Shown in pieces: positions 1 through 8,374 of a DNA stretch of 64,000 nt. The notes below the pieces were generated by a model. That model was not told the origin of the DNA. It saw only the letters and a list, made by a program, of their open reading frames with translations, and ran no database searches. Position numbers and translations under genes: made by a program. The stretch is taken from contig JAFQLH010000037.1 in NCBI GenBank assembly GCA_017396665.1, forward strand, positions 1-64,000, written 5' to 3'. How positions within the stretch are numbered: position 1 is the first letter of the stretch; each line of letters starts with the position of its first letter. Source of the stretch: Oscillospiraceae bacterium (GTDB lineage Bacteria; Bacillota; Clostridia; Oscillospirales; Ruminococcaceae).

Positions 1-226
1 AAATTGCTACCGTGTTTTGCTTGCTGTCTACGTACAGGTTGCGATGAAAAAACATTTCCTCTTTGTCTACTGCAGAGCAATTATTGATATAGAAAGAAAA
101 ATCAACCACCAGTATTGAGAAAATTCAATGACTGCGAGGTTGTTTTTTGACCACAGTTTATCCCACAGACACGCTCGGAGCACACGGAAACAGTGGAGAA
201 AGAAAAGTCGGAAAGGATGTGTTTGC

Positions 227-263
227 GAGCGGAAAGGGGCGGAAACGAGCGGAAAGGGGCGGA
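227..263 (+). repeat. two tandem 17-bp repeats, period 20
   Basis: The 17-mer GAGCGGAAAGGGGCGGA occurs at 227-243 and again at 247-263, separated by AAC. It is purine-rich on the plus strand. No further copy was seen in the window. Confidence 0.85.
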
Positions 264-364
264 GACCGGTACTCCCAAATTCTTTGGGAGCGTGTCGAAA
301 AAACTACGAATTTGCAAGTAGTTAATCAGCCTCATTTTTCCGGCTCTAACGGCTCATGCCGGGT

Positions 365-386
365 TGATACATGAAGTCATGTATCA
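365..386. repeat. near-perfect palindrome
   Basis: TGATACATGA, two bases, then TCATGTATCA: 10-bp arms with a 2-base spacer. Such a short spacer suits a DNA operator as well as an RNA hairpin. It lies downstream of pulA and just before the 404-439 terminator. Confidence 0.7.
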
Positions 387-403
387 CACTCCAAAATACA
401 AAT

Positions 404-439
404 CGCCCGACGACTCTAAAAACCGACGGGCGTTTTTTT
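404..439 (+). terminator. intrinsic terminator
   Basis: CGCCCGACG and CGACGGGCG pair with one internal mismatch and are followed by seven T on the plus strand (433-439). On the minus strand, where pulA ends at 473, the trailing T-run is weaker, so it may be partly bidirectional. Confidence 0.7.
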
Positions 440-472
440 CTTAAAATGAACTGAGTTCTTTTTGCAAAAAAA

Positions 473-2494
473 TTAAAACTCGCTGTTTGAGAGGAAGTCT
501 TCTCTATGCTTTCTTTTAAGCTCTTCCCTTGCGTGCACGTCGGTCTGCACATTTTCGAGCACGACTGCACTTATTGGCGGAACTGAGAGGCACTTATTCC
601 TGAGTGGGAAGTTATGATGCTTTCCGTCGGGGGTAAGTCTTATGCAGAAGTTGCCTTCGGGGAGTTGTAGCTTTGCTTGTTCTCTTGAAGGGTTTACAGC
701 AACGATTATGCACTTGTCGTCGTTTTGGAGCTTCATACAGACAGCGCCGTTTCCTTCGATATCGACAAATGACAGATGCTTTTCAATTTCCTCGGCAGTT
801 GTGAGTCTGAACAGCTTGTTTTCCCGTCTTAGCTTTACAAGCTCTCTGCAATAGGAGAAGACGTCATAATTCTTTGCCTTGTCCGTCCACTTTATGCTGT
901 TTGTGAAGTCGCAGGACTTATAGCTGTTCTCGTCAAAGTGCTCGTGGATTGGCTTTGACTCATCAACAAGCGGTTTGGGCTTACTTCTCATAAAGTCCTG
1001 TCCGAGCTGGAGAAACGGTATTCCCTGTGCAAGCATCACGAGTGCGAGTGACAGCTTATGGGCGCTCTTGATTTCCTCCTCCGAGTAATCGTCGCAGGAG
1101 ATAATGAGCTTATCGTACATTGTCCAGTTGTCGTGGGCTTCGCAATAATTTATAGTCTGGTGAGGCTCGGTTGCCCAGGCGGCTTCGTCATAGCCATCTA
1201 CCCCGCTATGCTTTACAGAGCCTGCGAGACCTCTTTTTATAAAGCCTGCAAGGTCTGAGTTTCCTCCGACATAGCCACGCTTATAGACATCAAAGGTGTT
1301 TCCCTTTATTGCATCACGGAAGTTGTCATTGAACACGCCCACTCTATCGAATGCGCCGATATTCCACTTGACACAGCGCTTATCGTCGGGGATTGCACAC
1401 ATGCCACCCGACCAGCCTTCTCCGTACATCATAACATACGGCGAGAGCTTTGACAGCTCCTCTCGAATCATATTCACAGTTTCGCAGTCGAGCACAGCCA
1501 TAAGGTCAAAGCGGAAGCCGTCGAGCTTATACTCATTTGCCCAGAACAGGACAGAATCGACGATATATCTTCTCACCATTGCGTGCTCTGAGGCAATCTC
1601 ATTTCCGACACCTGAACCGTTTGAGAAGGTATTGTCCTCACACATACGGTAGTAATAGTACGGGAAGGAAAGCTGGAAGTCAGACTTTTCGGTATAATAG
1701 GTATGGTTATAAACGACGTCCATAATTACGCCTATTCCGTTTTTATGCAGCTCCATAACGAGCGTTTTCAGCTCAAAGACTCTTGCGGCAGGGTTCTCGG
1801 CATCCGTTGAATAGGAACCTTCGGGGCAGTTATAATTCTTAGGGTCATATCCCCAGTTATACTGCTCGTCATACGGCTTTGACTCATCGACTGAGACAAA
1901 GTCATATATCGGCATGAGCTGGACGTGGGTAATGCCGAGCTCCTTGAGGTGAGAAAGTCCCACCTTGACTCCGTCTGTTATAAGTCCGTCCTGCGCCATA
2001 CCTAAGTATTTTCCTCTGTACTTAAGCTTCACACCGCCCGATGCGTCGATTGAAAAGTCCCTTATATGACATTCATAGATAACGGCATCGCAGGGGTGCT
2101 TTATTTCAGGTCTTTTGACGTCATCCCAGCCGAACGGGTTTGTCTTTTCCATATTGACAATGGCAGACCTTCCGCCGTTGACACCGCAGCTTTTAGCGTA
2201 GAGGTCTACGGCTTCAAAATACTTTGAATGCTCAAACTCATAGACATAGGTATAGAAGCAGCCTTCGAGGCTTCGCAGGATTTCAACCTGCCAGCAGCCT
2301 GTCCAGTGCTTTTCCATTGGCAGAGTTTCAATCATATTCGAGCCTGTACCGTCGGCATATATTCTGATATAAACACCTGTCGCAGTTGGCGACCAGGTTC
2401 TGAAAACAGTCTTGTCCTCTGAGAGCTCAACTCCCAGAGGACCGCCGTAATAGTTATCTTTATCAAATTGTTCGAAATCCGATATTGGCTTCAT
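473..2494 (-). CDS. pulA: type I pullulanase (GH13)
   Basis: Debranching enzyme that hydrolyses alpha-1,6 bonds in pullulan, amylopectin and limit dextrins. The 673-aa protein has an N-terminal CBM48-like beta domain (about 20-110) and a GH13 barrel with the type I signature YNWGYDP (about 213), DVVYNH (about 258), GFRFD with the nucleophile Asp (about 328), GEGW with the acid/base Glu (about 358) and AHDN (about 455). There is no signal peptide, so it is probably cytoplasmic and acts on imported maltodextrins or stored glycogen. Length is close to the usual 650-720 aa. It is the last gene of a likely four-gene minus-strand operon, 29 bases after mraY. The ribosome site (AAAGGA) is rather far from the ATG. 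Confidence 0.93.
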   Translation of the reverse strand: MKPISDFEQFDKDNYYGGPLGVELSEDKTVFRTWSPTATGVYIRIYADGTGSNMIETLPMEKHWTGCWQVEILRSLEGCFYTYVYEFEHSKYFEAVDLYAKSCGVNGGRSAIVNMEKTNPFGWDDVKRPEIKHPCDAVIYECHIRDFSIDASGGVKLKYRGKYLGMAQDGLITDGVKVGLSHLKELGITHVQLMPIYDFVSVDESKPYDEQYNWGYDPKNYNCPEGSYSTDAENPAARVFELKTLVMELHKNGIGVIMDVVYNHTYYTEKSDFQLSFPYYYYRMCEDNTFSNGSGVGNEIASEHAMVRRYIVDSVLFWANEYKLDGFRFDLMAVLDCETVNMIREELSKLSPYVMMYGEGWSGGMCAIPDDKRCVKWNIGAFDRVGVFNDNFRDAIKGNTFDVYKRGYVGGNSDLAGFIKRGLAGSVKHSGVDGYDEAAWATEPHQTINYCEAHDNWTMYDKLIISCDDYSEEEIKSAHKLSLALVMLAQGIPFLQLGQDFMRSKPKPLVDESKPIHEHFDENSYKSCDFTNSIKWTDKAKNYDVFSYCRELVKLRRENKLFRLTTAEEIEKHLSFVDIEGNGAVCMKLQNDDKCIIVAVNPSREQAKLQLPEGNFCIRLTPDGKHHNFPLRNKCLSVPPISAVVLENVQTDVHAREELKRKHREDFLSNSEF

Positions 2495-2523
2495 AGATTA
2501 ACAAAACGTCCTTTATATTATGC

Positions 2524-3492
2524 TTAAAAGTAGATGAATGCAACTGTTGCAAGCGACACAACCGCCTGGATTATTGCAAGTCTGAACACGATATGTGTCG
2601 GCGACCAGCCTGCGTTCTTCTTGAGGTGGTCGTGGATAGGTGTTCTGATGTTTTTCATAAAGTTCTTCATACGCAGAAACTTGATGCAGGAAATCTTGAC
2701 AAGCGAAGCACCGCCGTCGATAATAAGCATCAGGCAAATCGGGAAGAACAGAAGCGGTGAGCCTGTCTTCATCATAGCGATTGCGAGGAGAACTCCGATA
2801 GCTCTTGAGCCTGCGTCACCCATAAGCATAGCACTTGGGTTTGCGTTGTACCAGAGGTATGCTGTGATACAGAGAATCATAACGCCAATCATTGCGACAA
2901 AGCCGTTGTCGTGTCCAACGAGGAGCATTACTGAGACACCTGCAGTAGCAAGCGATATAATGCTGAGTGTTCCGCACAGTCCGTCTACTCCGTCAGAGCA
3001 GTTTGTGACATTAATGCTTCCCCACACCAAAGCTGCACCGAGTATGATATACAGCACAGGGGGTATATCGAGGCTCATACCTAAGATATCGGTATTTGCG
3101 ACTGCGTCCTTATTGAAGTACCAATATGCACCCGACATAGAGACAGCGATAACAAGGTCCAAAAGTCCCTTCTTCACTCTGCCCCATGGCACCTTTGCTG
3201 AGTCATCCAAAAACCCGCTGAGCATTGAGAGATATATGCCTGCAAGATAGATTATTCTTTCTAAATTCATCGGGACAACGAGTGCACACACGAGTGCAAA
3301 AACAGTCACGAATATGACACCGCTTCCGGTATACTTACCTGCTGACTGCTGTCCGTCGATTGCAAAATCCTTTCCGTGGTCTCTTGGGAGAACACCTCTG
3401 AAGAGCCTTAATGAAAAGAATGCTCCGAAGAAGGCGAGAACCACCAGAATTACAGCGAATATTTCCTTGCTGTCTATCAAGCTATACAGCAT
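2524..3492 (-). CDS. mraY: MraY-type phospho-sugar transferase
   Basis: Polytopic membrane enzyme (322 aa) of the polyprenyl-phosphate sugar-1-phosphate transferase family. MraY makes lipid I from UDP-MurNAc-pentapeptide and undecaprenyl phosphate. Visible motifs are a cytoplasmic DD pair (LDDSAKV), the NxxN-x-DGxDGL loop (NVTNCSDGVDGL), the MGDAGS loop, and a C-terminal PIHDHLKK in place of the usual PIHHHFEK, so the family HHH motif is altered to HDH. It sits with a nucleoside kinase, a nuclease and pullulanase rather than in a dcw cluster. It could be a second MraY-like enzyme with a different substrate. AAAGGA precedes the ATG. Confidence 0.75.
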   Translation of the reverse strand: MLYSLIDSKEIFAVILVVLAFFGAFFSLRLFRGVLPRDHGKDFAIDGQQSAGKYTGSGVIFVTVFALVCALVVPMNLERIIYLAGIYLSMLSGFLDDSAKVPWGRVKKGLLDLVIAVSMSGAYWYFNKDAVANTDILGMSLDIPPVLYIILGAALVWGSINVTNCSDGVDGLCGTLSIISLATAGVSVMLLVGHDNGFVAMIGVMILCITAYLWYNANPSAMLMGDAGSRAIGVLLAIAMMKTGSPLLFFPICLMLIIDGGASLVKISCIKFLRMKNFMKNIRTPIHDHLKKNAGWSPTHIVFRLAIIQAVVSLATVAFIYF

Positions 3493-3532
3493 ATAATCTG
3501 TCCTTTCCGCATAATGCGTTCATTTGTCTTTC

Positions 3533-4453
3533 TTATCCGATAAACTCTCTTATAAGCGAATTGCGAGGAACGAGGCTTTCGTCAAGCGGTACGCTTTGCT
3601 CGAGAACCTTTTCCATATCGGCAAAACGGCTATACAGCTCGTAGCTGTCTTTCATTCTCAAAAATTCGTTATAGAGTATATCCTTATACACATTTACCTC
3701 ATAGCCCACAAACGAGTCAATCTGGAACTGTGCATTTGTCTTGAACGGAAGTATGTACTTTTCCGCACCGTTCTCGACACTTTCGTATCTGCTCAGGCTT
3801 TCCTCAAGACTTCTCGCACGGTACATTCTGTCACGGATAAGTCTTCTCATAAGTCTGATTTTTGATGGGTGCAGGACCTTGCCGTTATCGGTCATAAGTC
3901 TCGTTCTTACGCTTATATATATTCCGCTTGAATACCCTGCACAGCTACCTGTTACAAGCGGGTTGAGGGCATGGATTCCCTCGAGGATAACAAGCTCGCC
4001 CTTTTTACGGCAGAGCACCTTATCAGACATTGTGCTTTGCTGTGTTTCAAAATTGAAGTGCGGGAGAGTCACAGGCTCACAGTTTGCGATTTTTTCAAGA
4101 TGCTCGCTGAGAAGCTCGATATTCACTCTGTACGGTGATTCATAGTCTATAACGCCGTTAGGGCCCATAGCCTTTTCGTTCTTATCGCAGGTATGGAAAT
4201 AGTCATCCATAGCGATTGTATGCGTCTGCACTCCCATTTTATCGAGGAATTCCTCGACACGCAGGGCTGTTGTGGTTTTTCCGCTTCCCGACGGGCCTGA
4301 GAGCAGGATTATCGGACTGTCGTTTGTATGCTCAAAGAGGCTTTGTGCGATTTTTTCAAGCTTATCGTAATACGCCTTTTCGCACTCAGCGACAAACCCT
4401 TTCCCGTCCTTTAAGGCATGTTCGCCTATCTCTTTAACTGAAAGAATATCCAT
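3533..4453 (-). CDS. uridine kinase-like nucleoside kinase
   Basis: P-loop kinase of the phosphoribulokinase/uridine kinase family, 306 aa. The Walker A motif GPSGSGKTT lies at about 53-61, followed by AMDDYFH, the substrate and Mg-binding region of uridine kinases, and VILEGIHALNP. Clostridial relatives often carry an N-terminal TGS-like extension of more than 200 residues; here only about 45 residues precede the P-loop. The likely role is phosphorylation of uridine/cytidine or a related nucleoside, but the substrate cannot be read from sequence. It lies 15 bases downstream of the MBL nuclease gene and 40 bases upstream of mraY in the same direction. Confidence 0.8.
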   Translation of the reverse strand: MDILSVKEIGEHALKDGKGFVAECEKAYYDKLEKIAQSLFEHTNDSPIILLSGPSGSGKTTTALRVEEFLDKMGVQTHTIAMDDYFHTCDKNEKAMGPNGVIDYESPYRVNIELLSEHLEKIANCEPVTLPHFNFETQQSTMSDKVLCRKKGELVILEGIHALNPLVTGSCAGYSSGIYISVRTRLMTDNGKVLHPSKIRLMRRLIRDRMYRARSLEESLSRYESVENGAEKYILPFKTNAQFQIDSFVGYEVNVYKDILYNEFLRMKDSYELYSRFADMEKVLEQSVPLDESLVPRNSLIREFIG

Positions 4454-4468
4454 AGTGCAAATCCTTTC

Positions 4469-6061
4469 TTACTCCCACTTATTGCACACCTCGTTAATCT
4501 TATCGGCAAGCTTAGCGAGGTCCTTATTTGTTCTGCCCTTGCTTGACTTTACAAGCTTTGTAAGTCTGTCGAGAGAACCGAGGAGTCTGTCGTAAACGGT
4601 ATTATGCTCTTCTGTCTTAGGCTTCTTTTCGATAAGCACAGGCTCAGCTTCCTCGATAAACTCGCCCTTGAGGATATCGAATGAAGTTCCGCTGAACGGA
4701 GCGTAGGTATTGAGAGAGAGCTTTTCCTTAAGCACTGTGGCGAGGTTTTCAGCACACTCATTTTCGCCGTGGTTTACGAACACGATTTTCGGAGTATTTC
4801 CAAACTCCTGTGCCCATCTTACGAGTCCGTTCAGGTCTGCGTGTCCGCTGACACCGTTGAGTCTTACTATTTCAGCCTTTACAGCGACGTCGTCGCCGAA
4901 CAGCTTAACCTTTTGTGCACCGCCTAAGATAGAGCTTCCAAGCGTATTATATGCCTGATAGCCTGCAAACATTACAGTACATTCTTCTCTCCACAGGTTG
5001 TGCTTCAAGTGGTGCTTGATTCTGCCTGCTTCGCACATACCGCTTGCGGAGATAATGACCTTAGGCTCCTTATCGAAGTTAATCATTTTTGATTCATCGG
5101 AAGTAACTGCGACAGTCAATCCGTCGAAGACAATCGGGTCTACACCGCTGTTCACATATTCGAGGGCTTCCTCGTCAAAGCAGTTCTCCTTATTTACTGA
5201 GAAAATCTTTGTTGCCTCGATAGCGAGAGGGCTGTCGATATACACCTTGAAGTTCTTTTTCTCGATAAGGCCTCTGTCCTTGATTCTCTTGATAAAGTAG
5301 AGAAGCTGCTGTGTTCTGCCGACAGCAAACGAAGGAACAACGAGATTTCCGCCTCTTGCGAAGGTACGGTTGATGATATCTGCGAGCTCCTGCTCATAGT
5401 CGCCCGGAACTGTATGCTCTCTGTCACCGTAGGTTGACTCCATAATGACATAATCAGCTTCGCTGATATACTGAGGGTCTCTGATGAGAGGCTGATTTAT
5501 ATTACCGATATCGCCTGAGAACACGAGCTTTCTTGTCTGGCCGTCTTCTGTAAGCCAGACCTCGATTGATGCAGAGCCCAGAAGGTGTCCTGCGTCTATG
5601 AATCTGACGGTAATTCCGTCGGCAATTTCGCATTTTTCGTCATAAGGGTGTGACACAAATCTCTGTATAGTAGCCTCTGCGTCAGCCATTGTATAGAGAG
5701 GGACATACTCGCCCTTACCGCTTCTTTTATTCTTACGGCTTCTCCACTCAGCTTCAAACTCCTGGATATGAGCAGAGTCACGAAGCATTATCGAGCAGAG
5801 GTTTGCGGTAGCTCTTGTTGAATGAATCTTACCGCTGAAGCCTCCTGCTGAGAGAAGCGGCAAAAGTCCCGAATGGTCGACGTGCGCATGTGTCAGCAGC
5901 ACAAAGTCGATTTCCGACGGTGCGCAAGGTATTCTTGCATTCTCGTATACATCCTTACCCTGTTCCATACCGAAGTCAACAAGAAACTTCTTTCCTGCAG
6001 CCTCAACATAAGTACAGCTTCCCGTAACCTCACGGCAAGCACCGATAAACACCATTTTCAT
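4469..6061 (-). CDS. MBL-fold / beta-CASP RNA-processing hydrolase
   Basis: Metallo-beta-lactamase fold enzyme of the Cft2/Ysh1-like beta-CASP group, 530 aa from the start chosen. It has the zinc signature HAHVDHSG, a later GH and D-containing motif (DAGHLLGS, FSGDIG), the beta-CASP motifs (MESTYGDREH, SASGMCEAGR) and a final GHAD. Known relatives are RNA endo- or 5'-exonucleases; this branch is largely uncharacterised in bacteria. I chose the ATG at 6061 because GGAAGG lies 9 bases upstream; an in-frame ATG at 6082 lacks a ribosome site. It heads the likely operon with the kinase, mraY and pulA, under the promoter at 6129-6157. Its leader carries a 7-bp hairpin at 6099-6118. Confidence 0.85.
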   Translation of the reverse strand: MKMVFIGACREVTGSCTYVEAAGKKFLVDFGMEQGKDVYENARIPCAPSEIDFVLLTHAHVDHSGLLPLLSAGGFSGKIHSTRATANLCSIMLRDSAHIQEFEAEWRSRKNKRSGKGEYVPLYTMADAEATIQRFVSHPYDEKCEIADGITVRFIDAGHLLGSASIEVWLTEDGQTRKLVFSGDIGNINQPLIRDPQYISEADYVIMESTYGDREHTVPGDYEQELADIINRTFARGGNLVVPSFAVGRTQQLLYFIKRIKDRGLIEKKNFKVYIDSPLAIEATKIFSVNKENCFDEEALEYVNSGVDPIVFDGLTVAVTSDESKMINFDKEPKVIISASGMCEAGRIKHHLKHNLWREECTVMFAGYQAYNTLGSSILGGAQKVKLFGDDVAVKAEIVRLNGVSGHADLNGLVRWAQEFGNTPKIVFVNHGENECAENLATVLKEKLSLNTYAPFSGTSFDILKGEFIEEAEPVLIEKKPKTEEHNTVYDRLLGSLDRLTKLVKSSKGRTNKDLAKLADKINEVCNKWE

Positions 6062-6128
6062 AAATTCCGACCTTCCCTTCAATCATAGGCTTATATTCGG
6101 TATGCCACGCCGCATACCATACATATAT

Positions 6129-6157
6129 ATTGTACCACAATTTGTTCTTCAAATCAA
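6129..6157 (-). promoter_or_regulatory. SigA-type promoter of the MBL nuclease operon
   Basis: On the minus strand, TTGATT (6152-6157), a 17-base spacer and TACAAT (6129-6134). The transcribed leader then has the hairpin GGTATGC/GCATACC at 6099-6118. Confidence 0.7.
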
Positions 6158-6189
6158 TAACCGCAGTAAATGTTTTTGCATCAAGGCAC

Positions 6190-6221
6190 AAAAAACGGGC
6201 ACCTCGCATAACGAAGTGCCC
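6190..6221 (-). terminator. terminator of the ferredoxin gene
   Basis: Minus-strand hairpin with 10-bp arms (GGGCACTTCG / CGAGGTGCCC, one G-U pair), a 5-base loop and a T-run. It separates the ferredoxin gene from the downstream MBL operon promoter. Confidence 0.85.
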
Positions 6222-6239
6222 GCCTTTATTATGTTTTAA

Positions 6240-6488
<249 letters not shown>

Positions 6489-6503
6489 GTGTTTTTGCGT
6501 TAT

Positions 6504-6938
6504 TTATTTTTCGTCAAATAAATCCCCTGAATTTAAGAGATTAAAACCCTTTTCCTTGAGGACCTTTGTTGCGAAGTCATTATCGCCCACTCTGAGCATT
6601 ACATACGCCTTATCCTCTTCACGGCTTACGAAGGCATACATATACTCAACGCCGATATTGTCGGCATAGAGTGCTTCCATAACCTCAGCGAGTCCGCCCG
6701 GTCTGTCAGGGAGTCCTACTGCGAGAACCTTGGTTGTTGTTGCAGAGAAGTTATTCTCCTCAAGTATCTTCATAGCTTTTTCGGTATCATTAACAACGAT
6801 TCTTAAGATACCGAAGTCTGTTGTATCTGCAAGTGACATTGCACGGATATCAATTCCGCCGTTGCCGAGCAGTCTTGTTACTGCGGAAATCTTTCCTGCT
6901 CTGTTTTCCATAAATACAGAAATCTGCTTTACTGCCAT
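6504..6938 (-). CDS. tandem ACT-domain protein
   Basis: A 144-aa protein consisting of two ACT domains (about 1-70 and 72-140; the second opens LAVGLPDRPGGLAEVM). ACT domains bind amino acids and regulate metabolism. Small tandem-ACT proteins are a usual companion of phenylacetate-CoA ligase and indolepyruvate oxidoreductase genes, which suggests sensing of an aromatic amino acid. I chose the ATG at 6938 because GGAGG lies 8 bases upstream; an in-frame upstream start at 6968 has none. It is the last gene of the iorA-iorB-HD-paaK-ACT set, 60 bases after paaK. Confidence 0.85.
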   Translation of the reverse strand: MAVKQISVFMENRAGKISAVTRLLGNGGIDIRAMSLADTTDFGILRIVVNDTEKAMKILEENNFSATTTKVLAVGLPDRPGGLAEVMEALYADNIGVEYMYAFVSREEDKAYVMLRVGDNDFATKVLKEKGFNLLNSGDLFDEK

Positions 6939-6998
6939 TGTAATTTCCTCCGTTTCTATACACCGCATCAGGCACGGTGTTTATATTTCAAGTTTATT

Positions 6999-8306
6999 TT
7001 AGTCGTGGAGCTTACGCTTATCTACAACTCTTACAGCCTTACCTTCGCTTCTTGCGATAGACTTTGGTGAAACGAGGTGAACCTTAGGATTGATTCCGAG
7101 GATAGTCTTGATAGCTGCAACGAGCTCAGACTCCTTCTTCTGGATATCCTTGACTGTGTCAGAGAGCTGGTCTGCGTTCATTTCAACTGAGATATCGAGT
7201 GTATCAACGTTTGCCACTCTGTCAACCTCGATGAGATAGTTTGGTGAATAGCCCTGCTCGATAAGTACAGTTTCAATCTGTGATGGGAATACATTTACGC
7301 CACGGATAATCATCATATCGTCGCTTCTGCCCATTGGCTTACTCATCTTAACGAGAGTTCTGCCACAAGAGCACTTTTCTCTTGAGAGAACGCAGATATC
7401 TCTTGTTCTGTATCTGAGGAGCGGGAATGCTTCCTTAGTGATGCTTGTGAACACGAGCTCGCCCTTTGAGCCTTCAGGGAGAACCTCGCCTGTTTCAGGG
7501 TCGATGATTTCAGCGATGAAGTTGTCTTCATTGATATGCATACCTGTCTGAGCCTCGCATTCGAATGCAACGCCCGGTCCTGAAGTTTCAGTGAGTCCAT
7601 AGATATCGTATGCCTTGATGCCGAGTGACTTTTCGATTTCTCTTCTCATTTCCTCAGTCCACGGTTCAGCGCCGAAGATACCGGCCTTAAGCTTATTATC
7701 CTCAGGCTTATAGCCCATTTCCTTGAGTGTTTCGCCGATATAAGCAGCGTATGAAGGAGTACAGCAGAGAATTGTAGAGCCTAAATCCATCATAAACTGA
7801 ATCTGTCTTTCAGTATTACCTGAAGACATAGGGAGTGTAAGACAGCCTACCTTATGTGAGCCGCCGTTGAGACCGGGTCCGCCTGTGAAGAGGCCGTAGC
7901 CGTAGCAAACCTGACAAACGTCCTCATTGGTACCGCCAACTGCAACGATAGCTCTTGCACAGCAGTCCTCCCAGAGTTCGATATCGTTCTGTGTATAAAA
8001 AGCAACGACTCTCTTACCTGTTGTACCGCTTGTTGACTGGATTCTTACACAATCAGAAAGTGGCTTGGCAAGAAGTCCGTACGGATAAGCTTCACGCAGG
8101 TCTGCCTTTGTAAGAAACGGGAGCTTGTGAAGGTCTTCGATACCCTTGATATCATCAGGTGTAACGCCCTTTTCGTCCATAAGCTTCTTGTAATAAGGCA
8201 CATTTTCATAAACATGCTTAACCTGCTTCACGAGTCTTTCGCTCTGAAGCTTTTTCATATCCTCTCGGGACATGCATTCGATTTCTTCGTTCCAATATCT
8301 AGCCAT
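6999..8306 (-). CDS. paaK: phenylacetate-CoA ligase
   Basis: Adenylate-forming (ANL superfamily) enzyme that activates an arylacetate to its CoA thioester using ATP; 435 aa, typical for PaaK. The P-loop-like STSGTTGK lies at about 91-98, YGLTETSG is the A5-type motif, and YRTRDI is the adenylation motif around the conserved Asp. AAGGAGG precedes the ATG. With IorAB downstream in function, the pair can convert arylacetate to arylacetyl-CoA and then arylpyruvate by reductive carboxylation, a route known in rumen bacteria for making phenylalanine and tryptophan; the reverse direction is also possible. Which aryl acid is used cannot be read here. Confidence 0.92.
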   Translation of the reverse strand: MARYWNEEIECMSREDMKKLQSERLVKQVKHVYENVPYYKKLMDEKGVTPDDIKGIEDLHKLPFLTKADLREAYPYGLLAKPLSDCVRIQSTSGTTGKRVVAFYTQNDIELWEDCCARAIVAVGGTNEDVCQVCYGYGLFTGGPGLNGGSHKVGCLTLPMSSGNTERQIQFMMDLGSTILCCTPSYAAYIGETLKEMGYKPEDNKLKAGIFGAEPWTEEMRREIEKSLGIKAYDIYGLTETSGPGVAFECEAQTGMHINEDNFIAEIIDPETGEVLPEGSKGELVFTSITKEAFPLLRYRTRDICVLSREKCSCGRTLVKMSKPMGRSDDMMIIRGVNVFPSQIETVLIEQGYSPNYLIEVDRVANVDTLDISVEMNADQLSDTVKDIQKKESELVAAIKTILGINPKVHLVSPKSIARSEGKAVRVVDKRKLHD

Positions 8307-8374
8307 CGGAACCGCCTCCTTAATAAATTACAATTTACAGAACGTGAAGCATCCCTTCACGAAAAGCTACAAAG

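Larger units (their letters stand above)
180..439 (+). ncRNA. candidate structured small RNA, GGA-rich, ending in a terminator
   Basis: No convincing gene occupies 1-472. On the plus strand 185-265 contains many GGA triplets, followed by hairpins at 272-290 (CTCCCAAA/TTTGGGAG), 302-323 (AACTAC/GTAGTT), 340-362 (CCGGC/GCCGG), 365-386 (10-bp arms) and 404-432, the last followed by seven T. Consecutive hairpins ending in an intrinsic terminator with no gene upstream suggest a small RNA, but I found no clear promoter and recognise no Rfam family. It could instead be the 3' end of something that starts before the window. Boundaries are approximate. Confidence 0.25.

Noticed and set aside
147..374. 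Overlapping short open frames in the first 470 bases
   Set aside because: Arg/Lys-rich translations of a purine-rich repeat with no ribosome site; the hairpins and terminator fit an RNA better.
2534..3250. Long plus-strand open frame of 238 codons
   Set aside because: It is antisense to the mraY-type gene, has no ribosome site and encodes no recognisable protein; it is a by-product of codon use on the other strand.
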